Notes: generated from the letters alone by a model not told the origin. Positions 42,715 to 52,493 are shown, counted from the first letter of the stretch. The stretch is 64,000 nucleotides of DNA from JAWLDA01 sp041686855 (GCA_041686855.1 JAWLDA010000006.1:124001-188000); one strand, 5' to 3'. Program-made: numbers and translations.

Positions 42715-43509
42715 ATGGGTGGTCAACCTGCGCTGTGGCGTCGCCTAGTGGTCGGAAATGGGCGACTGATCGTAGTACTCACACTCCTCGCATACGTGTG
42801 GCATGCTCTCCTGTTTGTGCTTGGGGGTCGAATTGCCCCTGGTGGCCTGGTGATTCTGGCGCTGGCGCCACTCCTTATCGCGCCGTTGGACGCTATGTGG
42901 ACGTCGGTTCGACTCATGCGACGGACGCGTGAGCGCCACGTCTCGCTTCAAGGCGGCGCATTCGCTGCTTGGCGGCTTGTAATACGGGATCTGGTCGGTG
43001 TAGTGGTGCGGGTCCTCGTCTTCTCGGCGCTCGTCTTGGTGGGAGTCGTTCTCCTATTCCGGGCTTCTTTAGGCCCAGCCGGACTGGTCGATTTGCTGCC
43101 GATCCCGGCTCTCGATTGGATCTTCGGCTTCGTGGCGCGCGTCTACGCCGTTGGCCTCTTATTCACTCTCCTCGCTGCCGCCAACTCGCAGTTCTCTTAT
43201 CTCTTTAGCCGCTTAGGGGAGCAATATCGCTGGCTGATGGGTGCGTGGGTCTTCGTGATCGTCACTTGGATTGGGTTGAGGGTCATTCCGATCTTTGCCG
43301 ACATTTTGGGTGGTCTACCCGACTTTGTCTTTGACGAAGTGTACGCGGTCGGTGACGTCTATGAGTTTCGCACCATTATGGTGGACAGCGGACCGTTTTG
43401 GGCAGTTCTACTCTTTACGATCGCACTCACCGTCGCCTCTGCATACATGTTTGCCGCCGCTCCAGAAAGGGAGCGCGAGCTCTTAGCGCCGGGCGGAGCG
43501 TCCTCATAA
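42715..43509 (+). CDS. Multi-pass membrane protein, unknown
   Basis: A 264-residue membrane protein with about six hydrophobic segments (around 18-36, 42-60, 90-115, 135-155, 170-190 and 225-245) and no soluble domain. I do not recognise its family. It is followed after 11 bases by a gene for an anchored DUF4097-like protein, so the two probably form an operon and act together at the membrane. GGATGGTGGG lies before the ATG at 42715; a GTG at 42685 would add ten residues. Confidence 0.7.
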   Translation: MGGQPALWRRLVVGNGRLIVVLTLLAYVWHALLFVLGGRIAPGGLVILALAPLLIAPLDAMWTSVRLMRRTRERHVSLQGGAFAAWRLVIRDLVGVVVRVLVFSALVLVGVVLLFRASLGPAGLVDLLPIPALDWIFGFVARVYAVGLLFTLLAAANSQFSYLFSRLGEQYRWLMGAWVFVIVTWIGLRVIPIFADILGGLPDFVFDEVYAVGDVYEFRTIMVDSGPFWAVLLFTIALTVASAYMFAAAPERERELLAPGGASS

Positions 43510-43520
43510 GGAGAGAGAGT

Positions 43521-44648
43521 ATGGAGATTCGCAATCGACTATTGCTCGTGCTTATGGCGTTGAGTCTTATGTTTGTGTACGATTTTTTTGCGAATGGTCG
43601 CACCGTGACAGGGACGTTCACGAGCGGAATTGTGCGTTCGATCCCCGCCGACACAGACGGGTGGGGCATTACTGACGGGGCCCCCTTCTTGCGCAAGGAA
43701 GGCTCGGAGCAATACTCAGCTCAGGAGATTACCAGTCTGGTTGTGAGTGGGACCGGTGACTTCGAGGTGGCTCCGAGCGGCTCTCGAGAGATTACGCTCG
43801 ACTACGATATTCGGACATACGGTATCAGCAGTATGCACGTTCAGGAGTTCCACGACGCGGTCGAGGTGTCGGTGGTGCGCCGGGGCGAGCGCTTGGAGAT
43901 CTCGCTCGAGACGCCTGAGCCGAGCGACGACGTCGACGGTGCCCGCGTCCACTACGAGTTACAGGTTCCGGATGGGTTGGCAATCCGACTTGTGAGCGAG
44001 TTTGGGGACATTAACGTTCACGACGTCGTCGGGGAGCTCGATGCCCAAGTGCGCCGGGGCTCGGTGCGCGTCGGCGATCACCGGGGGGCGGTCACTGCCA
44101 AGGTGGAACGAGGCGACGTTTGGCTGACAGAGATTGACGGTGACGTAACGTTGGAGCACCGGCGCGGACGGGTCGAGGCTGTCGAAATTGGCGGCATTTT
44201 TGATTTCGATGGAAGTCGATCGACACTAACTCTGGACCGGGCGCAGGGAGAGGTCCGCACACATATCGATCGTGGAGCAGCCGCATTTTACAGTAGTGCA
44301 GGTCCTTTGCACGTATCGGCCAGCATGGCACGGGTCAGCGTCAATAGCTCTACGGGCGCCGTCAAGATCGGCGGTAGCCTGAGTCCTATCGAAGTTGAGG
44401 ACCACCGGGGACCGATCGACGTGACGAGTGATCGCGGCCACGTGGCATTGAGCCTTGCGGACTCCTTTGCTTGGGAGTTCGACTTTGACGTCCGCAACGG
44501 CTCTATCCAAAACGAGTTTCCTCAATCGAGCGCATCCCGCAACGGGCGAGGGGGGAGAGAGTCGGCGGAGACGGCTTCTGAAGAAGACGGAAGTCTGCCC
44601 GTAATAGTCCGAGTGACGGGCGGCAACGTGCGGGCGGAGCCGTTGTAA
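43521..44648 (+). CDS. DUF4097-like beta-repeat protein with N-terminal anchor
   Basis: A 375-residue protein with an N-terminal membrane segment (about 6-22, LLLVLMALSLMFVYDFF), then a repetitive beta-rich region of the DUF4097 (putative adhesin) type. Short turns recur: EFGDINVHDVVGELDAQVRRGSVRVGDHRGAVTAKVERGDVWL and so on, suggesting a stacked beta fold. A Ser/Gly/Glu-rich linker comes near the end. Function unknown; such proteins often pair with small membrane proteins or regulators. AAGGAG lies seven bases before the ATG. It is the second gene of a two-gene unit. Confidence 0.75.
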   Translation: MEIRNRLLLVLMALSLMFVYDFFANGRTVTGTFTSGIVRSIPADTDGWGITDGAPFLRKEGSEQYSAQEITSLVVSGTGDFEVAPSGSREITLDYDIRTYGISSMHVQEFHDAVEVSVVRRGERLEISLETPEPSDDVDGARVHYELQVPDGLAIRLVSEFGDINVHDVVGELDAQVRRGSVRVGDHRGAVTAKVERGDVWLTEIDGDVTLEHRRGRVEAVEIGGIFDFDGSRSTLTLDRAQGEVRTHIDRGAAAFYSSAGPLHVSASMARVSVNSSTGAVKIGGSLSPIEVEDHRGPIDVTSDRGHVALSLADSFAWEFDFDVRNGSIQNEFPQSSASRNGRGGRESAETASEEDGSLPVIVRVTGGNVRAEPL

Positions 44649-44661
44649 CGAGTGAGTATCG

Positions 44662-46131
44662 TTACACTCCCAACGCGTGGCGCAGGAAGTTTGAGCCCGC
44701 GTCCATTCCCTGAGCGCCGGCGAGGAGGACGACGTCATCTGGGGTGACGACCGTAGCGACGCCCGCGCATGCCTCCGCGAGGAATGGTGTGTACTCAAAG
44801 GGGACGTTGGCGTCGGCAAGAACGTCGATGAAGGCGCGCTCCTCCTCGGGAGTGACGCGGTCCTTCTCCATGGTGGCGTCTAAGCCGGCCGTAATCCACA
44901 CGGAGCGTATGGGAAGCCTCCGGTACCAGTGCGCGTACCTCTGGGCGTTGGCAGCGTTAATGGGCGTGCCGCGTCCCCCGCGAATCGCCGCGACGAGGAT
45001 GAGCGATCGGCATCCGAGTCCTTCTATGCATCCGAAGAGTCGATCAATGCTGTATGGGTGCCCGACCGTATCGTCGATCGCTCGGACCTCTCCGAACCTG
45101 AGCGGCTCCATCCGGCGGGCGAAAGGGCGCAACGCTCTCACCGCACGCTGAATCGCACGCAGCTCTGCTCCGAACGGGAGTGCTGCGGCGACCGCAGCCA
45201 ATGTGTTGCCGACGTTGTGCATCCCCAGAAGGGGCAGGTCAAGAGTGATCGAGGAGGAACGAGCGGATGAACGCACCGATCCCCCTACTTCCACGTTAAA
45301 GGTCGAGCCATCTACGCCGGTGCGCGGTTGAACGGCCCGCACGTCTGCGCTTGGGTGAAAGCCAAAGGAGATCGATTCTCCCATCCAGGACTGCGCGAGC
45401 CTACAAACGTTGGGATCGTCGGCGTTGTACACCACGACGCCGTCGGGCCTCACTTGGTCCAAAAGTTTGGCTTTGGTTCGAACGTAATGATCAAAGGTTG
45501 GGTGGAAGTCGGAGTGCTCCAACGGCAGGAGATTGGTAAAGAGAGCAGCGTCGAAGAGGAGGCCGTGCGTGCGTTCTTGCGCCAACGCGTGCGACGAGAC
45601 TTCCATGACGACGCGCCCGATTTGGTGCGAGCGCATCTCGTGCAACGCGGCTTGCAGAGCTAGGGCGTCCGGTGTCGTGAAGAGGCTCTCCCGGCGGGAG
45701 TCACCTGTGAAGATGCCCAGCGAGCCGATCACCCCTACGCTCACTTCACCTTCTTCGAGGATGCGCTTGAGAATGAGGCTCGTCGAGGTCTTGCCGACAC
45801 TCCCGGTCACCCCGACCAACTGCAGAGCTCCAGCCGGATCTGCGTAGAATTGCGAGGCTACCTGTGCGAGGGCCCGGCGAGAGTCTTGTACCTTTATGAC
45901 AGGTACATCGACGTCCGGGCACGTGCGCTCGACAATGATTGCTCGTGCGCCTCGAGAGACGGCGTCTGTAATGTAATCATGCCCGTCTTGTACCTCCCCG
46001 GGGATGGCGATAAAGAGCGACCCTTCTCCCGCTTGGCGAGAGTCGGCTGTGACACTCGAGATCGGGGGATCGACTGGGGGGCCGAGGCGCGCGACAGGAT
46101 TGATTGTTTCTGTAAGTTGTGAGAGTTGCAT
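44662..46131 (-). CDS. Atypical MurE-like Mur ligase
   Basis: A 489-residue member of the Mur ligase family. The first two domains look like MurE: SSVTADSRQAGEGSLFIAIPG, P-loop GVTGSVGKTST, TTPDALALQ, MEVSSHALAQER, LEHSDFHPTFDHY and NADDPN. The third domain departs: the usual DYAHTPD is DDTVGHPYSID, and the DNPR amino-acid-recognition motif is not seen. It may therefore join something other than Lys or diaminopimelate, or have lost ligase specificity. No mur gene is nearby. I start at ATG 46131 after AAGG; ATG 46146 is also possible. Confidence 0.78.
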   Translation of the reverse strand: MQLSQLTETINPVARLGPPVDPPISSVTADSRQAGEGSLFIAIPGEVQDGHDYITDAVSRGARAIIVERTCPDVDVPVIKVQDSRRALAQVASQFYADPAGALQLVGVTGSVGKTSTSLILKRILEEGEVSVGVIGSLGIFTGDSRRESLFTTPDALALQAALHEMRSHQIGRVVMEVSSHALAQERTHGLLFDAALFTNLLPLEHSDFHPTFDHYVRTKAKLLDQVRPDGVVVYNADDPNVCRLAQSWMGESISFGFHPSADVRAVQPRTGVDGSTFNVEVGGSVRSSARSSSITLDLPLLGMHNVGNTLAAVAAALPFGAELRAIQRAVRALRPFARRMEPLRFGEVRAIDDTVGHPYSIDRLFGCIEGLGCRSLILVAAIRGGRGTPINAANAQRYAHWYRRLPIRSVWITAGLDATMEKDRVTPEEERAFIDVLADANVPFEYTPFLAEACAGVATVVTPDDVVLLAGAQGMDAGSNFLRHALGV

Positions 46132-46216
46132 TGTACGCCTTATCATTCCCACTTCACCAGGAGCTTCATCGCTTCGCTCCGAAATCATATTTAGTTCATA
46201 CAAGGGAGAGTTACCC

Positions 46217-47428
46217 GTGAAGATAGCGCGTGTCGATATCATTCCCGTTGCGTTCCCAGAGCCTCCTCTCCGGAACTCTTGGGGTATTCACGAACCTTAC
46301 GCCGCTCGGACGGTCCTGCGTTTGGAGACTGACGACGGCATTGTCGGATACGGAGAGACGTACGGCGACCAGGAGGTTAGAGGCGCTCTTGAGCGGGCCA
46401 AAGAGACCGTAATCGGAGAGGATCCCTACAATCTCGAACGCCTCAGTCTTCTCCTCGGCGGGGGCGGCCCTGGAGCCGAACCTGGCGTGACCGGCAGTGT
46501 GGCTGCGTTTTCGGCGTATGAGACGGCCTGCTTGGACGTGGTGGGCCAAGCTCTGGGCCGTCCCCTCTGCCACTTACTTGGCGGTCAGGTGCGAGAGCGC
46601 GCTGAATTCTCTGCCTACATATTCTTCCACGAAGAGCACCCTACGTACGGTCGGTGTATGGATATTCCTTCCCTGATCGAGCAAGGACGACGCTTCATCG
46701 CCGACTACGGCTTTCGGACCTTTAAGATCAAGGGGGGAGTCCTGCCGCCCGACGAAGAGGTCGAGCTCATCGCGGAGTTTCGCCGACAGTTTGGTCGGGA
46801 GGTCGAATTGCGGCTCGATCCAAATGGCATCTGGTCGACGGGGACAGCGATGCGCGTAGCCAAGGCTCTCGAACCGTACGACCTCGAGTACCTGGAGGAC
46901 CCAGCTTCAGGGATCGAAGGGATGGCCCAGGTTGCCCGGAGCACATCGACCCCACTCGCGACCAACATGTGCGTCGTCGAGTTCTCACATATTCCGCCGG
47001 CCGTCAAGGCCGACGCCGTGCACGTCATCTTGTCTGACCACCATTTTTGGGGTGGTTTGCGAGCCTCAAAACACTTGGCCGCAATGTGCAAGACGTTCCG
47101 CCTTGGACTTTCCATGCACAGCAACAGCCACCTCGACATCTCGATGGCGGCCATGGCCCATCTGATCGCATCAGAGCCCTACTATACCTATGCATGTGAC
47201 ACCCACTATCCATGGGCCGGTGATACCCTTTTAAAGGGCGGCAAGCTACAGTTTCACGACGGCATGATCGAGGTGCCACAGGGTGGGGGCTTGGGCATCG
47301 GCGTCGATGAGGAGAAACTGGCTGAGATGCACGAGCTTTACAAGGAGCATGTGCGGGGATCGCGTGACGACGCGGGTGAAATGCAAAAGCGGGACGCGTC
47401 ATGGTTGCCGATCAAACCGCGTTGGTAG
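46217..47428 (+). CDS. Enolase-superfamily sugar-acid dehydratase (glucarate-dehydratase-like)
   Basis: A 403-residue enzyme of the glucarate dehydratase subgroup. The KxK motif is in FKIKGG, metal ligands are in LRLDPNG, LEDP and ATNM, and the His base is in MHSNSHLDIS, very like GlucD. It should remove water from a hexarate such as D-glucarate to give a 5-keto-4-deoxy acid. Substrate assignment is by family resemblance. The start codon is GTG 46217 with AAGGGAG about eight bases upstream. An amidohydrolase gene follows within 10 bases, suggesting a small catabolic operon. Confidence 0.82.
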   Translation: MKIARVDIIPVAFPEPPLRNSWGIHEPYAARTVLRLETDDGIVGYGETYGDQEVRGALERAKETVIGEDPYNLERLSLLLGGGGPGAEPGVTGSVAAFSAYETACLDVVGQALGRPLCHLLGGQVRERAEFSAYIFFHEEHPTYGRCMDIPSLIEQGRRFIADYGFRTFKIKGGVLPPDEEVELIAEFRRQFGREVELRLDPNGIWSTGTAMRVAKALEPYDLEYLEDPASGIEGMAQVARSTSTPLATNMCVVEFSHIPPAVKADAVHVILSDHHFWGGLRASKHLAAMCKTFRLGLSMHSNSHLDISMAAMAHLIASEPYYTYACDTHYPWAGDTLLKGGKLQFHDGMIEVPQGGGLGIGVDEEKLAEMHELYKEHVRGSRDDAGEMQKRDASWLPIKPRW

Positions 47429-47437
47429 GATGGTAGG

Positions 47438-48298
47438 TTGGTCAGCAAGCGAGAAGGGGATGTTTTTCTTTTGCGTATCGATTGGGAAGACGGATTGAGT
47501 CGGCCAAAGATCGACATGCATTGCCATGTCTGGCCAATGGAGGATTGGGAGCGCTCGAGTGATCAACTCGTATACGCCGGCTCGATGCTCGGTATCACGG
47601 AGTACTGGTGCTCGGCTCCGATCACGGGGGGGCGGTGGGCGTCGCCGGACGAAGTGCGGAGCTCCAATGACGTGATTCTCAGGGCGATGGAGCGTCACCC
47701 TGACCGCATTCGCGGGATGTGCTTTCTCATGCCTGGCTTTGGGCAAGAGGCGATTGCTGAGGCCGAGCGGTGTTTGGCCGCCGGCATGATCGGCATCAAG
47801 CTCTACAATCAGTACAAGCTTCACGATCCGGTCGTGCGCCCCATTCTGGAGTATGTCGCGGAGCGCCACGTGCCGCTGTTGGAGCACGCAGGCTACCTCA
47901 CCGATCCCGCTGGCAAGGCCCAACAGCCGCTCACCTCGCATGGCGCCGATTTCGCTGCCGCGAGTCAGGCCGTCCCCGAGGCGATTCTCATTCATGCTCA
48001 CATTGGCGGTGGCGGCGATTGGGAGTGGACCGTCCGGGCCTTACGGGACGCGTCGCCCAACGTTTACGTCGACATAAGTGGGAGCAATTTGGATGACGGG
48101 CAAGTTGAGTTTGCAGTGGCGGAGTTGGGCGCGACTCGCGTCCTATTTGGCACTGACGGCACGATGACGGGGAGTGTCGGCAAGGTGCTCGACGCAACAT
48201 TGAGCGACGAGGAGAAGGAGCTTATCTTTTGGGGAAACGCTGAGCGCATTTTGGCTGCCCAGGGAGCCCGTCCGCTTCAGCCACTAAATCGAGTGTGA
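47438..48298 (+). CDS. Amidohydrolase_2 family metal-dependent hydrolase
   Basis: A 286-residue TIM-barrel hydrolase of the COG2159 type with intact metal motif KIDMHCHVW, later IGIKLYN, LIHAHIGGG and LFGTDGTM. Relatives hydrolyse lactones or decarboxylate aromatic acids. Directly behind a sugar-acid dehydratase, lactonase activity on a related sugar lactone is a fair inference. The start is not certain: TTG 47438 and TTG 47471 both have purine-rich sequences upstream. Its last 15 bases overlap the end of the opposing transporter gene. Confidence 0.8.
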   Translation: MVSKREGDVFLLRIDWEDGLSRPKIDMHCHVWPMEDWERSSDQLVYAGSMLGITEYWCSAPITGGRWASPDEVRSSNDVILRAMERHPDRIRGMCFLMPGFGQEAIAEAERCLAAGMIGIKLYNQYKLHDPVVRPILEYVAERHVPLLEHAGYLTDPAGKAQQPLTSHGADFAAASQAVPEAILIHAHIGGGGDWEWTVRALRDASPNVYVDISGSNLDDGQVEFAVAELGATRVLFGTDGTMTGSVGKVLDATLSDEEKELIFWGNAERILAAQGARPLQPLNRV

Positions 48299-49525
48299 AG
48301 ATTGAGCGGACGGGACTGACGGAGCCGCACTCTCGTCACGAGGCAGCTTGAGCGAGACCAAGACACCGAGACCCGCGAGGACGGCGATGGAGAACATCGC
48401 CGTCGTCAGGCCCAGGTGATCGGCGATGAAGCCGAGCGCAGTCACTCCCAGCCCGCCGGTACCGACGGAGAAGCCGAGTGTGAGGCCCGAAGCGAGTCCC
48501 ACGCGAGAGGGTAAGAGGACCTGCCCTAAGACGGTCGTGACGGCGAAGGACGAGACGAGGGTCAACCCGGCGAGGATGGCGATAACGAAAGGCGCCATCC
48601 CGGTCGTGACCAGCGGCAGTACGATGAGGATGGGAGCGCTGGTAAGGAAGGACCACACAATGACGCGGCGAGCGCCCAGCCGATCCGAAGCGGGGCCTCC
48701 TAGCGCCGTGCCGATCGCTCCCGCTACCAAGAAGAGGGTGAGCAGCGCGCTGCTGTATGAGGCTGGATTCCCGTGTAGAGTGCTGTAGTAAAGCGGGATG
48801 AACGTTATAAGCGCGGTGTGGGCGCAGGAGCGCAGGGTAATGGCGAGCAGGAGGGTGGAGAGTGTACGAAAGGTTGCCGCTCGCTTGCGCGTCGGGGGCG
48901 ACGGCTCGGTCTTTGCGACTGAGGCCTCGGAGGGGCGCACATCCGCCTTCCTCTCGTCATTGTTACGATCCCAGCCCGCGTACAGCTTTGGGAGTGACGC
49001 CTGGAAGAGGAGTGCGACGATGGCGGTGAGGGGGACGTAAATGAGCGCGCCCCGCAGGCCGGCCAGGGAGAGGCCAACGGCCATCACTAAGGGGCCGAGG
49101 GCTAACCCCACGTTGCCACCCAGCGCAAAGACGGACATGGCGCTCCCTTTACGGTGCCCACCGACAAAATGGGCCACCTTAGAGGCTTCCGGGTGGTACG
49201 CCGCGAGGCCCAGTCCCATCACGACAACCCCGACGACCACCATGGCGTACTGATTTGCCAGGCCGACCGCGGCTAAGCCCAGCGTGGAGATGCCGAGACT
49301 GATGGGCATGATCCAGCGTACGTTGAGGCGGTCGCTAAAGAGACCAAAGAGCGGCTGGATGATGGACGAAGTGATCTGCGACAGGAGGACGAGACCGCCG
49401 ATTTGCGTGTACGTGAGAGCGTACGACTCTTTGAGCACCGGCAGGAGCACGGGAAGGCCACCTGCGTGCATGTCGACAATCAGGTGGCCGAGCGCTAAGA
49501 GGATGAGAAGCGTGAAATGACTCAT
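48284..49525 (-). CDS. MFS transporter, fosmidomycin-resistance (Fsr)-like
   Basis: A 413-residue major-facilitator protein with twelve predicted membrane helices and a charged central loop (about 180-215). LGHLIVDMHAGGLPVLLPVL, the SSIIQPLFGLFSDR motif and the AAYHPEASKVAHFVGG segment are typical of the Fsr/fosmidomycin exporter group, which may export small hydrophobic or anionic compounds. Actual drug resistance is not shown. Its start overlaps the pepA stop by four bases (ATGA), and its end overlaps the convergent amidohydrolase gene. Confidence 0.87.
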   Translation of the reverse strand: MSHFTLLILLALGHLIVDMHAGGLPVLLPVLKESYALTYTQIGGLVLLSQITSSIIQPLFGLFSDRLNVRWIMPISLGISTLGLAAVGLANQYAMVVVGVVVMGLGLAAYHPEASKVAHFVGGHRKGSAMSVFALGGNVGLALGPLVMAVGLSLAGLRGALIYVPLTAIVALLFQASLPKLYAGWDRNNDERKADVRPSEASVAKTEPSPPTRKRAATFRTLSTLLLAITLRSCAHTALITFIPLYYSTLHGNPASYSSALLTLFLVAGAIGTALGGPASDRLGARRVIVWSFLTSAPILIVLPLVTTGMAPFVIAILAGLTLVSSFAVTTVLGQVLLPSRVGLASGLTLGFSVGTGGLGVTALGFIADHLGLTTAMFSIAVLAGLGVLVSLKLPRDESAAPSVPSAQSSHSI

Positions 49526-51057
49526 TGGGCGCTCGATATTAGAGCCAGTTCAGCTAGGGTCCGCACCGAAACACCGCTCGCGCCTTTGGGCAGATAGCCC
49601 CTTGCATGGCTTCGGGAGGCCGTAGCGGCGATGTCCAGATGAGCCCAAGGGGTTCCGCCTACAAACTCGCCGATGATCATGCCACCGATGATGGCTCCGC
49701 CGAGGCGTCCGCCGACGTTTTTGAGGTCTGCGATGTCGCTGGTGAAGCGTCGCTTATACTCCGGCGGACTGGGAAGCTGCCAGTACCGTTCGCCGCACCG
49801 ATCGCCCGCAACTATGACTCGCTCGATCAAGGCTTCATCGTTGCCGATCACTCCAGTGTACTCTTCTCCCAGAGCGACACCCACCGCTCCGGTGAGTGTG
49901 GCGACGTCGACGATCTCATCGACACCCTGGCTGTGGGCGTAGGCGACCGCGTCGGCTAAGATGAGCCTCCCTTCGGCGTCGGTGTTATGGATCTCGATCG
50001 TCTTTCCATTACAGGCTCGCACCACATCGCCCGGACGGACGGCGTGTCCGGAGGGCATGTTCTCCACACAGGGGACCGCGGCGAGGACCTCACCGGCTGG
50101 CCTTAATTGAGCGATGATGCGCATGGCGCCCAGGACGGCCGCGGCCCCTGCCATGTCGTCCTTCATGGAGATCATTCCCTCAGACGTCTTGAGGGAGAGC
50201 CCACCGCTGTCAAAGGTGACACCTTTACCGACCAACGCCAGTCTGTTCCGAGTCGAGCCATCACCCCGGTAGCGAAGCGTGATGAGTTTGGGGGGCGCGC
50301 TACTGCCGCGGGCCACTGCCAAAAGCGAACCCATGCCCAGCCGCTCCATGTCGGGGATCTCCAAGATTTCGCAGGTGAGCGCGGACCGGGCCGCCATCTC
50401 CTGGGCCGCCTGGGCTAAGTGAGTCGGTGTCATGTCGTTAGGCGGAGTGTTCACGAGGTCACGGGCCCAGTTGGTCGATTCAGCGTAGAGCGTTCCTCGC
50501 CGCGCGCCTGCCTCGACGCGTGCGAGCTTGGTTGCCTCGTGTTCGACCACGATCAGTTCCTTTGGTCCGTTGTGACCGTCGTTCTCTTCGGGGGTCTCGA
50601 CAGCCTCGCCGCCCTTGTAGGGGGCGTATCGATAGGCGGCTAGGAGTGTGCCCTCCGCAACGGCCTGAGCTGCGGGCTCGACGTCGAGTCCACCGATCCC
50701 TGCCCCATGCACAATCGTGGCGAGCCTACGGGTGTTGGCAGCACGCGCCGCTTTCAGTGCTGCCGCCGATGCCAGGCGAACGCTCTCTAAGTTAAACGAT
50801 GCGCGCTCTCCGAGCCCAACGACGATCACCTTGGTCAACGTCGAAGCCTCTGTGAGCGCATCGGTGTAAAACGTGAGACACGATCCCAAGGCGGCATTAA
50901 ACCTCTCGCGTTGAATCAATCGGCGAATCATCCCGCCGAGCGCCTGGTCGAGCGCGCCTGTAGCGCCACCGGGCTCCGTCACTCCGGCGAACAAATTGAC
51001 AACGACTGCATCGGCTTGGACATGGGTGATGCTCCCCTTAACCACCTGGACGTGCAT
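49522..51057 (-). CDS. pepA: Leucyl aminopeptidase, M17 (PepA)
   Basis: A 511-residue cytosolic aminopeptidase. The C-terminal catalytic domain has the two-metal site: VGKGVTFDSGGLSLK with the metal-binding Lys and Asp, MKDDMAGAAAV, and the family signature NTDAEGRL. The N-terminal macro-like domain is present and length is normal. It removes N-terminal residues from peptides and may also bind DNA, as E. coli PepA does. It is upstream of and translationally overlapping the MFS gene. The start at ATG 51057 follows GGAGG. Confidence 0.93.
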   Translation of the reverse strand: MHVQVVKGSITHVQADAVVVNLFAGVTEPGGATGALDQALGGMIRRLIQRERFNAALGSCLTFYTDALTEASTLTKVIVVGLGERASFNLESVRLASAAALKAARAANTRRLATIVHGAGIGGLDVEPAAQAVAEGTLLAAYRYAPYKGGEAVETPEENDGHNGPKELIVVEHEATKLARVEAGARRGTLYAESTNWARDLVNTPPNDMTPTHLAQAAQEMAARSALTCEILEIPDMERLGMGSLLAVARGSSAPPKLITLRYRGDGSTRNRLALVGKGVTFDSGGLSLKTSEGMISMKDDMAGAAAVLGAMRIIAQLRPAGEVLAAVPCVENMPSGHAVRPGDVVRACNGKTIEIHNTDAEGRLILADAVAYAHSQGVDEIVDVATLTGAVGVALGEEYTGVIGNDEALIERVIVAGDRCGERYWQLPSPPEYKRRFTSDIADLKNVGGRLGGAIIGGMIIGEFVGGTPWAHLDIAATASRSHARGYLPKGASGVSVRTLAELALISSAQ

Positions 51058-51115
51058 GACCGGACCTCCTCATTGCTGTGGGGTCACACTTAGCCCGTGA
51101 CCTGCGAAATCCCTG

Positions 51116-52396
51116 CTAATCACGGTACATCGCTTTGTAGTACGGCTCCTCTTCCTGTCTGTCGCGCAGAGCGTCGATAAACTCTTGGGATGGTAACACG
51201 GTCGTCTCGCTTTGGACATGGTTGGGTAGTCGATACTCCTCGGGCGTCTGGGGCGCGCAGGAGTAGTGATCGGCTTCCCACTCTTTGCGTACAGCTTCAT
51301 CCCGCAGATTGGGTACTTTGATCCACCCGCCGCCTTGCAGAATGGAGCGCCATGCTAGGTTGCCACACAACGTCATATCCAACGCCAGGTACACGTCAAT
51401 CTCCGGGGTACAGCCCCTGCGTACGGCTGAGACGAACGCCTCAAGGGTAAAGAGATCGGCGCCCCAGTGCTGCGTCTGCGCAGCCTCCTGTTGCATCGTT
51501 GGGAACGTGGCGAGATACCGGCTCGCTTTGCGCTCTTTGTCGAGGTAGAGCGTGACTTCGTTGGGATCTGGCCACCGGTTGTTCTCCACGCAGCCTTGGT
51601 CCCCTGCGATAAGGTACCACGGCTGCCACGGTTCCCGTGGGAATGGCCCGCCGTGAAGTGACTTCACGAGCGCGCCGTTCTCTAGACGGACGAGCTCGAT
51701 TGCGGGCGCTTGCCTTGGCAGAGCGCCTGGTTGGCCCGCTCCGAGGAGCCCGGTCGCCGCCTGCACCGCGACCGGTCGCAACCCGCTGACATGGAGGATC
51801 GGACCCAAGGAGTGAGTGTTGTAAAAGGTGGGCGGTATCCACGTGCGCCAGTGATTGGGGATGTCGACGTCAATCAGTTGATGGAGAACGTCCCGGGCGA
51901 AATGGACATACTCCCCTTCAGCGTAACAGAGTTCACCGAGGGCACCCTCCGCGTAAAGGCGACGCATCTCTTGGACGAACGCCAGGTAACAGAAGTTCTC
52001 ACCTAACATGTACACCTTGCCGGTCGCCTCGACCGTCCGTGCCAACTCTACGCCCTCGGCGATCGTGGCGAAAGCGGGAACCTCGCTGAGAACGTGCTTT
52101 CCGGCTCGCATGGCGGCACAGGCCGCGGGAGCGTGCTCCGGGGCGTAGTTGGCGATGATGACAGCATCAATCGTATCGTCTGAAAGCATCGCCTCAAGCG
52201 TTGGAAAACTTTGAGCGCCAGGGAACATCTCTTCGACAATCTGCAGCCTCCGTTTGTCCCGACCACAGAAGCCGCCAATCTCTACGCCGGGCAGGAGGAG
52301 GGCCGCCTCGGCAAACGCGATCCCTCGCCGGGTGCCGAGGATCCCGAGTCGCACGGTGGAGTGATCCGACTTACTCTCGCTTCGCTTTGCGCCCAT
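51116..52396 (-). CDS. Gfo/Idh/MocA family oxidoreductase
   Basis: A 426-residue dehydrogenase-like protein: Rossmann start LGILGTRRGIAFAEAA, NYAPEHAPAACAAMRAGKHVLSEVPAF (the usual EKP is SEVP here, so the catalytic Lys is replaced), then GENFCYLAFVQEM and a beta-sheet domain with FYNTHSLGPILHVSG. Loss of the EKP lysine is seen in some non-dehydrogenase members such as glycosidases of the fold. The substrate is probably a sugar derivative. It is unlike the first Gfo/Idh protein in the window, which keeps EKP. GGGAGG precedes ATG 52396. Confidence 0.82.
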   Translation of the reverse strand: MGAKRSESKSDHSTVRLGILGTRRGIAFAEAALLLPGVEIGGFCGRDKRRLQIVEEMFPGAQSFPTLEAMLSDDTIDAVIIANYAPEHAPAACAAMRAGKHVLSEVPAFATIAEGVELARTVEATGKVYMLGENFCYLAFVQEMRRLYAEGALGELCYAEGEYVHFARDVLHQLIDVDIPNHWRTWIPPTFYNTHSLGPILHVSGLRPVAVQAATGLLGAGQPGALPRQAPAIELVRLENGALVKSLHGGPFPREPWQPWYLIAGDQGCVENNRWPDPNEVTLYLDKERKASRYLATFPTMQQEAAQTQHWGADLFTLEAFVSAVRRGCTPEIDVYLALDMTLCGNLAWRSILQGGGWIKVPNLRDEAVRKEWEADHYSCAPQTPEEYRLPNHVQSETTVLPSQEFIDALRDRQEEEPYYKAMYRD

Positions 52397-52493
52397 ACTC
52401 GTCGTGCCTCCCTATCATTATGTTTTTCGTGTCATCCTGACGAAACGTTCCGGCGCGCCGCACCGTTTCCTTCTGAAGTTGAGCAGGGCAGGG

